Source: DASWIG01 sp965371445 (GTDB lineage Bacteria > Acidobacteriota > Thermoanaerobaculia > Multivoradales > J023). Taken from it: 57,893 nt of DNA. Positions 39,561-47,977 of this stretch are shown here, in pieces (position 1 is the first letter of the stretch; each line of letters starts with the position of its first letter). The translations under genes were made by a program, and so were the position numbers. The stretch lies in the NCBI GenBank assembly GCA_965371445.1, contig CBDUYN010000041.1, forward strand, positions 1 through 57,893. The letters run 5' to 3'. The notes under the pieces are model-generated. The model worked only from the letters and a program-made list of their open reading frames with translations, had not been told where the DNA came from and did no database searches.

Positions 39561-40493
39561 TCAGCGAGCCCGCTTGCGACCTCTCTTCAGCAACGGAAGG
39601 ATCACCCGCCGCAGGACGGTAGGAGTCGACGAGGCAAGATCCCCCTGCACCGCCTCGAAGGCTGCGCGCACCTCCGCCAGGTCGCCCGCCCCGAGCTCGA
39701 CGAACTTCCGGACGTGCTCCAACTGGCGCTTCAGGTCCCGCTCGCTGCGCAGCGCCTTGTCGAGGGAACCGAGCGCCTCGGTCATCTGCGGCTGGGAAAC
39801 CAGGAAGTCGACCGCGGTGCGGACCGTCTCCAGCGCCGGGGAGAGCTCGGGAGCGGCCGACGGCGGCGGCGGCACCTCGACCTGCGCGGGCGCCTGCTCT
39901 CTTGCGCCGGCGTCCTCGCCCTCTTTCGGCTCCTCTCCACCGGCGAGGGCCTCGACGGCCGACTCCTCAGGGTGGAGCACCATCTTGAGCTGCCCGGTCG
40001 TGTCGTCGAGGACGGCGCCTGCGACGAGGAGGTCGCGGGGCAGGTACGGCGCCTCGGCGATCGCCGCCGCCGAAGCCAGGACACCCTGACGTGGGCTGGC
40101 GATGGCGCCGGCCCAGCTCCGCAGGTCGTCGTTGCCGAAAGCTTCCCGCTGGGTCCCGCGGCGGCGGAAGGCGTCGATGAAGGAGCTGATGTCAAAAGCG
40201 GCCATGCGGCAGCTGCTGTGCCCCACGACGAGCACCTGGCGGAGCTCGAACAGGTAGACCGCGACGGCCAGGGCACGCAGCGTCCGGTCGCCGGGCACGA
40301 GCAACGCTCCGGCGGTCCGCACGAAGAACCCTTCGTCCTCGGCGAGGCCCAGGGCAGGCCGCAGCAGCGGATCGAGCCGCGGGTCGAAGCAGGCCACGAC
40401 CGCGAGCGGCACGGCCTCGGGCGACGGTAGAGGCCGTGGCTCACGGTGAAACGTGAAGGCGTGGTTACGTTCGAGGATCTCGTCGGGGAACAT
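39561..40493 (-). CDS. Beta-carbonic-anhydrase-like protein with C-terminal extension
   Basis: Protein of 310 aa. Residues ~28-150 carry the beta-carbonic anhydrase zinc site: ACFDPRL (C35, D37, R39) and VVGHSSCRM (H92, C95). FVRTAGAL stands where many family members have VxRNAG. The canonical enzyme has ~190-220 aa; here a Pro/Glu-rich linker (~190-215) and a helical C-terminal domain (~220-305, SLDKALRSERDLKRQLEHV) are added. Either CO2 hydration or a diverged, non-catalytic zinc protein is possible. The start ATG 40493 lies next to the convergently placed DUF6765 stop. Cytoplasmic; no signal peptide. Confidence 0.7.
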   Translation of the reverse strand: MFPDEILERNHAFTFHREPRPLPSPEAVPLAVVACFDPRLDPLLRPALGLAEDEGFFVRTAGALLVPGDRTLRALAVAVYLFELRQVLVVGHSSCRMAAFDISSFIDAFRRRGTQREAFGNDDLRSWAGAIASPRQGVLASAAAIAEAPYLPRDLLVAGAVLDDTTGQLKMVLHPEESAVEALAGGEEPKEGEDAGAREQAPAQVEVPPPPSAAPELSPALETVRTAVDFLVSQPQMTEALGSLDKALRSERDLKRQLEHVRKFVELGAGDLAEVRAAFEAVQGDLASSTPTVLRRVILPLLKRGRKRAR

Positions 40494-40499
40494 GGTGGA

Positions 40500-41606
40500 T
40501 CAGGCGGCACAGATACCGTAGCGCGGCAGGATGTCGTGCACCACCGCGAAGCGATGCGCGAGGATCCCGTCGTGAAAGAGCTTCCAGTTGCTTTGCAGGA
40601 AGTCGGCGGAGTAGGGATATCTCTCTTCTCCTGCTTCCTTTTCCGCCTGCGTCTCCAGGGCTTCGTGTTTCCAGGATCCCTTGCCCTTCGCCTGGAAAGT
40701 CAGCTCGACGCTGGGGAATCCGAGCTCCCCTGCGCGAATCGCCCGGAGCCACTCCTGGTGACGAACCTCCTGGTCTGGATCCTTGATCCCTCGAAAGCGC
40801 CGGTCGATCTCGGCGCTTTGCGCCTCGGTCAGTCCCGACACGTTGGCATCCGGATCTCCCGCGATGAATCTCTTCATGGCGCGGCACAAGGCGTCGGTGG
40901 CAGCCAGGAAGTCCTTCGGGTTGTTGCGCTCGACGGTCTTGCCGGTGTAGTCCTTGAAGCTCCATTCCAGGTAGGGACGGTCGGGGTAGGTCAGCGCCGC
41001 GCCGTGGCCCAGGGGCAGGGCGTCGCCGATGAGCTTGCCGGATCTCCTGTCGAAGAGGTTGTCGCCAAAAAAATCGCCCAGCCAGTCGAGAATGCCCTGC
41101 GTCTCCGTTCCGCCGTCGTCGAGCTCGGTGATGAGGTTCGCCTTGTGGTTGACGCCAGCGAAGTCCTGGTGGGCCCAGGTGTCGGCGTAGACGTGCATGG
41201 TCACTCCCAGCCGGTGCAGGCCGTAGGGCTTGTCCTTGTCGACGATCGCCGCCCGGACCATGTCTCGGGCTATCGGGCTGTCAGGCCGGCAGACGATCTT
41301 GTGGATAAAGCTCGTCGACGTTCCCGGCGGATCCTCCCCCGCCGGCTTCAAGCCGTTGCCCGGCAGGAAGTGGAACGGGATCCAGACCCGGTGGTTCGCC
41401 AGCTCCCGGAAGTTGCGGTAGTCGAGCATCTTGTGGGCGGAGGCGACGCGGTTGTAGAGTGCCCCGTTGTCAAAGTAGATGGTGCCGCCGTTGATCGCGT
41501 CGTCGACGTACTGTGAGCTGTGGGCGACGATTTGCGCGTCGGGGTGTTCAAAACCTGCGAATCGCGCCACGACATAGGTGACGGCATGGTGGAAGTCGAT
41601 GTGCAT
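40500..41606 (-). CDS. DUF6765 family protein
   Basis: Protein of 368 aa beginning MHIDFHHAVTYVVARFAGF, a start typical of the DUF6765 family. It contains many conserved His/Asp clusters (HFLPGN, LGVTMHVYADTWAHQDFAGV, LGHG) that suggest a metal-dependent, phospholipase-C/zinc-hydrolase-like helical fold. ATG 41606 has AGGAG at good spacing; the longer in-frame ORF (to 41732) is upstream sequence. A copy of its first ~28 codons with the start changed to ACG is found at 44639-44737. Function unknown. Confidence 0.78.
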   Translation of the reverse strand: MHIDFHHAVTYVVARFAGFEHPDAQIVAHSSQYVDDAINGGTIYFDNGALYNRVASAHKMLDYRNFRELANHRVWIPFHFLPGNGLKPAGEDPPGTSTSFIHKIVCRPDSPIARDMVRAAIVDKDKPYGLHRLGVTMHVYADTWAHQDFAGVNHKANLITELDDGGTETQGILDWLGDFFGDNLFDRRSGKLIGDALPLGHGAALTYPDRPYLEWSFKDYTGKTVERNNPKDFLAATDALCRAMKRFIAGDPDANVSGLTEAQSAEIDRRFRGIKDPDQEVRHQEWLRAIRAGELGFPSVELTFQAKGKGSWKHEALETQAEKEAGEERYPYSADFLQSNWKLFHDGILAHRFAVVHDILPRYGICAA

Positions 41607-41623
41607 TTTCTCGTCTCCTGGAG
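41519..41623. repeat. ~105-bp direct repeat, copy 1 (5' end of DUF6765 gene)
   Basis: 41534-41623 and 44648-44737 agree at 88 of 90 positions. Both are preceded by TGTGGGCGAC with a 5-bp difference between. Same orientation, 3.1 kb apart. Confidence 0.85.
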
Positions 41624-41762
41624 TCAGAGGTTCTGGCGCCGGGCCTGCCGGCCCCACGGTCGATGGCCATATGGGTTCTGCCGTCCATTCTAGCACGTCG
41701 CGGGCGCGTTGGCGCGACCGCCGGCACGGCACCTCGCGGAGGGGCTCTCTTCGGCAGGGCCG

Positions 41763-43067
41763 CTACCGCGAGCCCACGGATCCTGCCGCGCCCTCCGAAA
41801 GGTCGAAGCTCACCATCTCGGTGTGGTTGCGCAGATAGAGCCGGCCTCCGGCCAGCGTCGGCATGGTCCAGGACTTGCCTTCCAGGGCCTGGACCGATGC
41901 CTGCTCACGATAGCCGTCCGGCGTCGCCTCGACCAGAGCCAGCCGGCCTTTCTCGCCGAGGACGATCAGATGGCCGTCGGCTTCGAGGAGAGAGCCCCTT
42001 TCAAAGCCCCGCGCCTTCCACTTCTCCTCGCCGGTCAGGGCGTCGATCGCCTTGAAGATCGCCACGTCGAAACCGTAGATGTGACCCTCGAAGAAAACGG
42101 ACGAGTTCAGCTGGTTGCGCATCTGCTCGGCCCGCCAGATGGTCTCGGTGCGGAATCCCTCCCCCTCACGGTGGACGCGAAGGACCGCCGAGCCCGTCGT
42201 CGTGCCGAAGCCGCCCGAGAGGAAAACCTTGTCGGGTGCGATGAAGATGGGCTGCGCCACGTTCAGGGGAATCCCGGTAGACGGACAGGCGGAATTCCAT
42301 GCATACGTCCACAGGAGCTCTCCGTCCTCTGCCGCCAGGGCGAAAAGGCCGCTGGCGCTGAAGAAGACGATCTGGCGAATGCCGCTGACGGTCACCGCGA
42401 GCGGCGAGGAGTAGGCGGCCGCGTCGCTCTGTGAGGCCCAGACGACCTCACCGGTCGACTTGTCGAACGCCATGAAGGCAAAGCCGTCCTTGCCGCCGAC
42501 CTCGACGACGAGCTTTTCCCCTTCGATCAACGGCGAGGACGAATACCCGTAGCTCGGCACCCGGCCGCCATATTCCGCCGCCAAGTCGTGGCTCCAGAGC
42601 TGTCGTCCTTCGCGGGCGTCGACGGCGTAGAGGTGCCCGCGGGCACTGACCGCATAGACGATGCCGCCGTCGACCGCAGGGGTCGAGCGGGGACCGTTCC
42701 CGTAGTAGTCGGAAAAGCTCTCGCCGATTCGCCGGCGCCATAGCTGGTTGCCGCTCGCGGCGTCGAGGCTGACCAGGTACTGCGCCTCGCTTTCGTCCCA
42801 GAGCGTGTAGAGGCGGCCGTCCGCGACCGAGATGCTGGAGAATCCTTCACCGACCGGGATCCGCCAGAGGAGCTTCGGCCCCGCCGCGGGCCACTCCTTC
42901 AGGATTCCCTTCTCCGTCGAGACCGCGTCGCGGTGAGGTCCGCGCCACTGCGGCCACTCTCCCGCCTTGGCGGGCGCCTCTTCCGAGGTTCCGGGGCCGG
43001 CCGCCGCCAGGACGGTCACGCTCAGCAGGAAGCCTATCAAATAAATGCGCAACATTTTACCCATCAT
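41763..43067 (-). CDS. Secreted PQQ-type beta-propeller protein
   Basis: Protein of 434 aa with a signal peptide (LRIYLIGFLLSVTVLAAAG) followed by WPQWRGPHRDAV, the usual lead-in of PQQ-like propeller proteins. Repeated blades then follow (YLVSLDAASGNQLWRRRIGE, LYAVDAREGRQLWSHDLA, FMAFDKSTGEVVWASQS, FALAAEDGELLWTY, FKAIDALTGEEKWKARG). The BamB/YncE-like fold acts in protein interaction or as a quinoprotein; no catalytic site could be identified. Exported. Monocistronic. The 276 nt upstream, to the MntA gene, show no gene. Confidence 0.88.
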   Translation of the reverse strand: MMGKMLRIYLIGFLLSVTVLAAAGPGTSEEAPAKAGEWPQWRGPHRDAVSTEKGILKEWPAAGPKLLWRIPVGEGFSSISVADGRLYTLWDESEAQYLVSLDAASGNQLWRRRIGESFSDYYGNGPRSTPAVDGGIVYAVSARGHLYAVDAREGRQLWSHDLAAEYGGRVPSYGYSSSPLIEGEKLVVEVGGKDGFAFMAFDKSTGEVVWASQSDAAAYSSPLAVTVSGIRQIVFFSASGLFALAAEDGELLWTYAWNSACPSTGIPLNVAQPIFIAPDKVFLSGGFGTTTGSAVLRVHREGEGFRTETIWRAEQMRNQLNSSVFFEGHIYGFDVAIFKAIDALTGEEKWKARGFERGSLLEADGHLIVLGEKGRLALVEATPDGYREQASVQALEGKSWTMPTLAGGRLYLRNHTEMVSFDLSEGAAGSVGSR

Positions 43068-43343
43068 GCTTTCCTTTCCTGAAAGTGGATCACTCTACTT
43101 CTGGTACGTCGGCCGGCGCGGAAGGTTTGAGGGGCCGCTGCGTTGAGCCGGCCGGCGTGCGTGCGGCCATCGCGTCGAATACGCGGCTGGCTCGGGTGGC
43201 AAGGTCAAGGGACGCAGACCGTGGCTCGCGGCGCAAGAGGACGGATCCCGCCGAGGACGTCCGGGCGAGCCTCGCCTGGCCTTGCCACGAGCCCCAATGC
43301 TCTTGGGTCTGAGGCGAGCGAGCCGGCGTGCTAGACTGGAGCT

Positions 43344-43733
43344 GTGAGAACCATCCCGAGCGCAGAGGACCTGCGCGCTGCCCGCGCCTACCACCGGGAG
43401 CGTCATGCTCTCCGCCGCGCCGCCCGCGAAGCGCGGCGCCGGGAGAGGCTTGCGGCCGTCCGGCGGACGATCCTGGACCTGGCTCCGCACGAGCCCACAC
43501 TGCGGGCGGTCTACCTCTTCGGCTCGATCCTCCGGCCCGGCCGCTTCGGCGAGGGCTCCGACGTCGACGTCGCCGTCGACAGCGACGATCCGGCGGCGGA
43601 GAGCCGCTTCTGGCGGGCCTTGGAGGAGGCGCTTCGCACGGCTGTCGACCTGCGGCCCCGCGCCGGCGCGGTGGCAGTGGCGGTCGAGCACAGCGGAGAA
43701 TGCGTGTATGCACGAGACGATGCTCGTCCTTGA
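43344..43733 (+). CDS. mntA: MntA-like nucleotidyltransferase antitoxin
   Basis: Protein of 129 aa. A basic N-terminal helix (RHALRRAAREARRRER) precedes the minimal nucleotidyltransferase motif YLFGSILRPGRFGEGSDVDV (GS...DxD) and a further acidic position. In MntA-HepT pairs this enzyme adds AMP residues to a tyrosine of HepT and neutralises it. GTG 43344 directly follows TAGACT-GGAGCT, which may serve as both -10 box and ribosome binding site. It overlaps the HepT-like gene by 26 nt. Confidence 0.78.
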   Translation: MRTIPSAEDLRAARAYHRERHALRRAAREARRRERLAAVRRTILDLAPHEPTLRAVYLFGSILRPGRFGEGSDVDVAVDSDDPAAESRFWRALEEALRTAVDLRPRAGAVAVAVEHSGECVYARDDARP

Positions 43734-44274
43734 ACGCAGCATCGGGGAAGACCTCGAAGCGATCGACGGGATCTTCGCCGCCCTCGCGCCGGTGAGCCTC
43801 GACCGCGGCACCCCGCAGGAAGAATGTATCGTCGTCGGCTACCGGTTGCACAACCTCTACAACGCCTTCGAGAACATCTTCAAGAACATCGCCCACGCGT
43901 TCGAGAACAGCTTCGACGAACGGGCCGGCTGGCACGTCGAGCTCTTGCGGCGGATGCGGCTCGACCTCATGCCGATCCGTCCGCCGGTCATCGACACCGA
44001 CGCCTTCGACAAGCTCGACGAGCTGCGCCGCTTCCGTCATGTCTTCCGTTCGCTCTACACCTCGGAGCTCGATCCGCTGCGGATGACCGTCGCCCTCGGG
44101 AAGGCGCACGAGCTGCGGCAGGTCTGGCCGGCGAAGATCGCGGTTTTCCTCGGCTTTGTGGAAGGGCTGCGCTCGGCCTCGCCGCCGGCCGAGGATCGCG
44201 ACGGACAGGAGGCCGGTAAGTCGAGCTCCGTGCGGGGCCGGCGCATCAGGCGACCCGGGTCTGTGCGTAGCTGA
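43708..44274 (+). CDS. HepT-like HEPN protein with altered catalytic motif
   Basis: Protein of 188 aa from ATG 43708, overlapping the mntA gene by 26 nt. The helical HEPN fold (LHNLYNAFENIFKNIAHAFE, LDELRRFRHVFRSLYTSELD) is clear. The RNase motif of the family is R-x4-H-x-Y; here it reads R-HVFR-S-L-Y, so the His is Ser while the Tyr that MntA would modify is kept. Toxic activity may be lost or altered. The last ~30 residues (KSSSVRGRRIRRPG...) overlap a convergent gene and probably do not belong to the original fold. Confidence 0.72.
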   Translation: MHETMLVLERSIGEDLEAIDGIFAALAPVSLDRGTPQEECIVVGYRLHNLYNAFENIFKNIAHAFENSFDERAGWHVELLRRMRLDLMPIRPPVIDTDAFDKLDELRRFRHVFRSLYTSELDPLRMTVALGKAHELRQVWPAKIAVFLGFVEGLRSASPPAEDRDGQEAGKSSSVRGRRIRRPGSVRS

Positions 44275-44602
44275 AGACGTCCAGCGAAACCGACCGCACC
44301 GGCTCGGCTTCGCCGTGCACGAGGCGGCGTACCGTCTCCGTCGTCTCGCGGCCGAAGGTCTCTTCGCCACAGCGGGAACATACCCTGGCTGGGATCTTCT
44401 CGATCAACACGAGCTTGCCGTCAATGTCGAAGACCTCGAAGACGACGCCGTCGACGTCCGCCATCTCCTCCGGCGCCGGCGCGGCGGAGAACAGCATGCC
44501 GAAATCGAGCCGCAGCTCCAGGCGTCCGGCGGGCAGCTTCCCGACCACGCATCGAATGGCGGTGAGCTGGGCGTAGACGGCCGCGGCGGCGTCCTCGCTC
44601 AT
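44246..44602 (-). CDS. YgiT-like zinc-finger protein
   Basis: Protein of 118 aa from ATG 44602. The C-terminal half contains KIPARVCSRCGEETFGRETT followed by ETVRRLVHG, as in YgiT/MqsA-type zinc-finger antitoxins, though only one CxxC is present where the family has two. The N-terminal half (QLTAIRCVVGKLPAGRLELR, FEVFDIDGKLVLIE) has a small beta-rich fold. The ribosome binding site is weak. The same frame stays open upstream through two gene remnants to 45214, so a 322-aa chimera could also be made. No matching toxin gene is adjacent. Confidence 0.5.
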   Translation of the reverse strand: MSEDAAAAVYAQLTAIRCVVGKLPAGRLELRLDFGMLFSAAPAPEEMADVDGVVFEVFDIDGKLVLIEKIPARVCSRCGEETFGRETTETVRRLVHGEAEPVRSVSLDVFSYAQTRVA

Positions 44603-44638
44603 GGGTTTCTTGCCCTGGCCCCCTGAATTTCTGACCTG

Positions 44639-44737
44639 TGGGCGACGCGCGTCGGGGTGTTCAAAACCTGCGAATCGCGCCACGACATAGGTGACGGCAT
44701 GGTGGACGTCGATGTGCGTTTTCTCGTCTCCTGGAGC
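44639..44737 (-). pseudogene. Duplicated 5' end of the DUF6765 gene (direct repeat copy 2)
   Basis: It encodes THIDVHHAVTYVVARFAGFE plus a few residues. The ATG of the intact copy (41606) is ACG here. It differs at 2 of 90 positions, so the duplication is recent. It lies in frame between a VWFA-related remnant and the zinc-finger gene. Confidence 0.75.
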
Positions 44738-44743
44738 GCTCTG

Positions 44744-45160
44744 CGAGGCCCAGCCCTTGTCGCGGGGCCGGACATCGACCCGGTGATTCTCGTCGTCGCC
44801 CTTCCAATCCGGGGTAAAGCCGAGCCAGTAGTAGCTGCGGGTGTCGGCGACCACCTCTTCAAGGGCGTTCAGGGTCGTCTCGCGAAACAGGGCCCGGCCG
44901 CCCGTGTCGCGGGCGATGAGGCGCAGCGTGGCGTCGATGTTGTTGCTGCTTTCGGCGTCAAACGGCGTGTTGACGGGATAGATGGTGTAGCTGAGGCGGT
45001 TGGCCGTCTCGATCAACGGGCCGTAGAGGCTGTCGCCGTAGCTGAAGTGGTCGGTGAAGGCCGGCTGAGCGGAATCCCCGGAATCCTCGACCACCCGGAC
45101 GTCAATCACCTCGCCGAAGGGACTCGTGGCATCCGGGGCCACAGCGCCACGGGCTCGAAG
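44744..45160 (-). pseudogene. 3' fragment of an Acidobacteriota-type VWFA-related protein
   Basis: The sequence includes LIETANRLSYTIYPVNTPFD, IDATLRLIARDTGGRALFRE and ADTRSYYWLGFTPDWKGDDE, the C-terminal half of 'VWFA-related' exported proteins. The vWA domain itself and the signal peptide are missing. The 3' end is replaced by the DUF6765 repeat. Upstream it runs into the 3' end of the epimerase gene. Confidence 0.6.
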
Positions 45161-45173
45161 GAAAGCTCGGCGG

Positions 45174-46190
45174 TCACTCCCCGCCGGGCCGGACTTTCCC
45201 CCTCGGGGGATCAAGGGGGGGAGACACAGCCTTCCGGTACCACTCCCAGAAGAGGTCGATCCCTTCCTTCACCGAGACCTTGGGGTCGTAACCGAGCAAC
45301 CGCGCCGTCTTGGAGACGTCGGCGTAGGTGTACTTGACGTCGGCGGCGAGCATCGGCTTGGAGACCAGGTTGGCCTTCTTGCCGGATTTGGCCTCGATGT
45401 AGTCGACGAAGTCCCGCAAGAGCACCGGCTCACCGCGGCCCAGGTTCAAGACCTCGTAGCCCAGAGGCTTTTCCGCCGCCGCCACGACGCCGTCGACGAT
45501 GTCGCCGACGTAGGTCCAGTCGCGGTGCATCTGGCCGTCGTTGTAGAGCGGGATCTCCTTGCCCGTGTCGATCGAGTCGAGGACCTTGTAGGCCATCATG
45601 TCGGGACGCCCGCGCGGCCCGTAGACGGTAAAAAACCGCAGCGTCGTGACGTTCATCTTGTGGAGGTGATGGTAGGTGAAGGCCATCAGCTCCGCGGCGC
45701 GCTTCGAGGCCGCGTAGGGCGAGATGGGCGTGTTGCAGCAGTCGGTCTCGACGAACGGGATCTCTTCCGTCAAGCCGTAGGCCGAGGACGTCGAGGCGAG
45801 CACGAAGTTGCCGGTCTTGTGCTCTCTTGCCTCGTCGATGAGGTTCAAGGTGCCGTCGACGTTGACGCGGTAGTAGAGGGCCGGCTTCTCGATCGAGGCC
45901 CGCACCCCGGCCATGGCCGCCAGGTGGACGACCGCCGCCGGGTCGTGCTCGTCGTAGAGCGAGCGGACGAGCTCCCGGTCGCAGATGTCGCCGTCGACGA
46001 GGACGAAACGGTCGGGATCGTCGATCGCCGAGCGGACCTCCTCGACGTTGGCGCGCTTGCGCGCCGGGTCGTAGTAGTCGTTGAAGTTGTCGATGCCGAC
46101 GACCCGGTAGCCCTTCTTGAGGAAGGCCTCGGCCGTATGGCTGCCGATGAATCCCGCGGCGCCGGTGACGAGGATGGTTCTCTCGGACAC
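45174..46190 (-). CDS. NAD-dependent nucleotide-sugar epimerase (UDP-glucuronate 4-epimerase-like)
   Basis: Extended short-chain dehydrogenase/reductase of 338 aa. It has a Rossmann motif TGAAGFIGSH, the active-site S-S-A-Y-G (LASTSSAYGL) with YAASKRAAE (YxxxK), and FFTVYGPRGRPDM for sugar nucleotide binding. NFNDYYDPARKR is typical of UDP-glucuronate epimerases that make UDP-galacturonate for surface polysaccharide. GTG 46190 is chosen because AAGGAG lies upstream at 8 nt. The last ~15 residues (SPPLDPPRGKVRPGGE) look foreign, and the 3' end abuts the VWFA remnant. Confidence 0.88.
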   Translation of the reverse strand: MSERTILVTGAAGFIGSHTAEAFLKKGYRVVGIDNFNDYYDPARKRANVEEVRSAIDDPDRFVLVDGDICDRELVRSLYDEHDPAAVVHLAAMAGVRASIEKPALYYRVNVDGTLNLIDEAREHKTGNFVLASTSSAYGLTEEIPFVETDCCNTPISPYAASKRAAELMAFTYHHLHKMNVTTLRFFTVYGPRGRPDMMAYKVLDSIDTGKEIPLYNDGQMHRDWTYVGDIVDGVVAAAEKPLGYEVLNLGRGEPVLLRDFVDYIEAKSGKKANLVSKPMLAADVKYTYADVSKTARLLGYDPKVSVKEGIDLFWEWYRKAVSPPLDPPRGKVRPGGE

Positions 46191-46239
46191 GTCGATGGCT
46201 CCTTGCCGGTTGTTTGCGGAGGGGCTCTCTTGGGCAAGC

Positions 46240-46251
46240 AGGATATCAGAG
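46240..46251 (-). promoter_or_regulatory. Extended -10-like motif upstream of the epimerase gene
   Basis: Minus strand CTCTGATATCCT, identical to the motif upstream of the NfeD-flotillin operon (39509-39520). Confidence 0.35.
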
Positions 46252-46260
46252 GTCGGCCGG

Positions 46261-46283
46261 CACCCGGGTTTCAACCCCGGGTG
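46261..46283. terminator. Hairpin downstream of glycyl-tRNA synthetase gene
   Basis: CACCCGGG (46261-46268), 7-nt loop, CCCGGGTG (46276-46283). It lies just after the glyQS stop. No T-tract follows on the minus strand, so it is a weak terminator candidate. Confidence 0.35.
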
Positions 46284-46309
46284 TCGGGGCGGGCAGAGAG
46301 GCTCGGCGC

Positions 46310-47890
46310 CTAAGCCTGCAAAGCCGCCTGCACCACCTCGACGGCCTCGTCGACCTTGATCCGGTCCTGGCGCCGGTCGTCGCGGTAGCGGATGGTGACG
46401 GTGTCGTCCTCGGCGGTCTGCCCGTCGACGGTCAGGCAGTAGGGGGTGCCGATCTCGTCGTGGCGGGCATAGCGCTTGCCGATCGAGTGCTGCTCGTCGT
46501 AGCGGGCGTTGATCCCGGCCGCGAAGAAGCGGGCGGCGATCCGGCGGCCGACCTCGGGCATGCCGTCTCTCTTGACCAGCGGCAGGATGCCCGCTTTGAC
46601 CGGCGCGAGGCGCGGATGGAGCCGTAGGAGAGTACGCTTTCCCTTGCCCGTCTCGTCGCCCTCCTCCTCGTCGTAGGCGTCGCAGAGGACGGCCAGGAGA
46701 CCCCGGGTAGCGCCGGCGGCCGGCTCGATGACGTGCGGCAGGTAGCGCCAGCCGTTCTTGCCGGTCTCCGGGTCCGCTTTCTGGGGATCGAAGTACGTCA
46801 GGTTCTTACCCGACGCCTCGGCGTGCGCTTTCAGGTCGTAGTCGGTCCGCGAGGCGATGCCTTCGAGCTCGTCCCAGCCCCAGGGGAAGCGGTACTCGAC
46901 GTCGAAGCAGCCGTCCGAGTAGTGGGCGAGCTCGTCGCTCTCGTGCTCGCGGAGGCGGAGGTTCTCGTCCTTCAGGCCGATCGAGCGCCACCACCTCATG
47001 CGCTCGTCTTTCCAGTATTCGAGGTATTTCGGCCCGTCGCCCGGCTCGACGAAGTACTCCATCTCCATCTGCTCGAACTCCGCCGAACGGAAGATGAAGT
47101 GCTCGACGGTGACCTCGTTGCGGAAGCTCCGTCCCATCTGGGCGATGCCGAAAGGGATCTTCGGGCTCAGCGACTGGACGACGTTGGCGAACTGGACGAA
47201 CATCGCCTGCGCCGTTTCCGGGCGCAGGTAAATGGAGCTTGAGGCGAGCGCCGCCTCGGCCCGCTCGCGCACCGCCGTGGCGTCGAGGCCTTCGCGCACC
47301 GCCGCCTCGACCGCGGCGACGACGTCGCCGATCGGGTCCACCGGGCCGAGGAAGGAGCGGAACATGAGGTTGAACTGCCGCTCGTCGGAGAGCAACGGCG
47401 AGCCGCAGTTGGGGCAGACGTAGCCCTGCTCGCCGCCCACCGCACCGTGCAGCGTCTTGCCCTGGCGAGTCAGCTCGACGCCGAGGGCCTCTTTCGCCTT
47501 CACCAGGGCTGCCCTGGCGCGTCCCTTGTCGGCGAGGGTGATGGGAGCGTCCTCGCCGGGCTTGAGCTCGGGTGCCTTGTCGGCACGGAAGCGCTCGCCA
47601 CAGACCTTGCAGTCGACGAGCGGGTCGGAAAAGCCCGCCAGGTGGCCGCTCGCCCTCCACACCTCGGGATGCATGACGATCGAGGCGTCGATGCCGACGA
47701 CGTCCTCGCGGCTGTGGACCATGGCCCGCCACCACTCGTTCATGAGGTTGCGCTTCAGCTCGACGCCCATCGGGCCGTAGTCGTAGGCGGAGCGCAGACC
47801 GCCGTAGATCTCCGAGCTCTGGTAGACGAAACCGCGGCGCTTGGCCAGCGAGACGATCTTCTGCATCGAGAGGGGCTCGTTGTCTTGCAC
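46310..47890 (-). CDS. glyQS: Glycyl-tRNA synthetase, dimeric type
   Basis: Charges tRNA-Gly with glycine; class II enzyme of 526 aa. The N-terminal catalytic start (KIVSLAKRRGFVYQSSEIYG) is followed by a zinc-binding insertion (CKVCGERF and VCPNCGSPLLSDERQFNLMF), motif 2 (MGRSFRNEVTVEHFIFRSAE), motif 3 (LPHVIEPAAGATRGLLAVLC) and an anticodon-binding domain (RLAPVKAGILPLVKRDGMPE, ARYDEQHSIGKRYARHDEIG). Alpha2-type length. GTG 47890 has GGAAGG upstream; ATG 47866 is an alternative. The only housekeeping translation gene in the window. Confidence 0.95.
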   Translation of the reverse strand: MQDNEPLSMQKIVSLAKRRGFVYQSSEIYGGLRSAYDYGPMGVELKRNLMNEWWRAMVHSREDVVGIDASIVMHPEVWRASGHLAGFSDPLVDCKVCGERFRADKAPELKPGEDAPITLADKGRARAALVKAKEALGVELTRQGKTLHGAVGGEQGYVCPNCGSPLLSDERQFNLMFRSFLGPVDPIGDVVAAVEAAVREGLDATAVRERAEAALASSSIYLRPETAQAMFVQFANVVQSLSPKIPFGIAQMGRSFRNEVTVEHFIFRSAEFEQMEMEYFVEPGDGPKYLEYWKDERMRWWRSIGLKDENLRLREHESDELAHYSDGCFDVEYRFPWGWDELEGIASRTDYDLKAHAEASGKNLTYFDPQKADPETGKNGWRYLPHVIEPAAGATRGLLAVLCDAYDEEEGDETGKGKRTLLRLHPRLAPVKAGILPLVKRDGMPEVGRRIAARFFAAGINARYDEQHSIGKRYARHDEIGTPYCLTVDGQTAEDDTVTIRYRDDRRQDRIKVDEAVEVVQAALQA

Positions 47891-47977
47891 GGGAACCTTC
47901 CTGACGTTCTCGGGATGTGCGGAGGTGGCGAGCAGCCCGCGAAGGCTGCCGAAGGAGGGCCTTTTTACCACAAAACC

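Noticed and set aside
43085..43343. Small plus-strand ORFs upstream of mntA
   Set aside because: Arg/Ala-rich frames with no ribosome binding site or recognisable motif.
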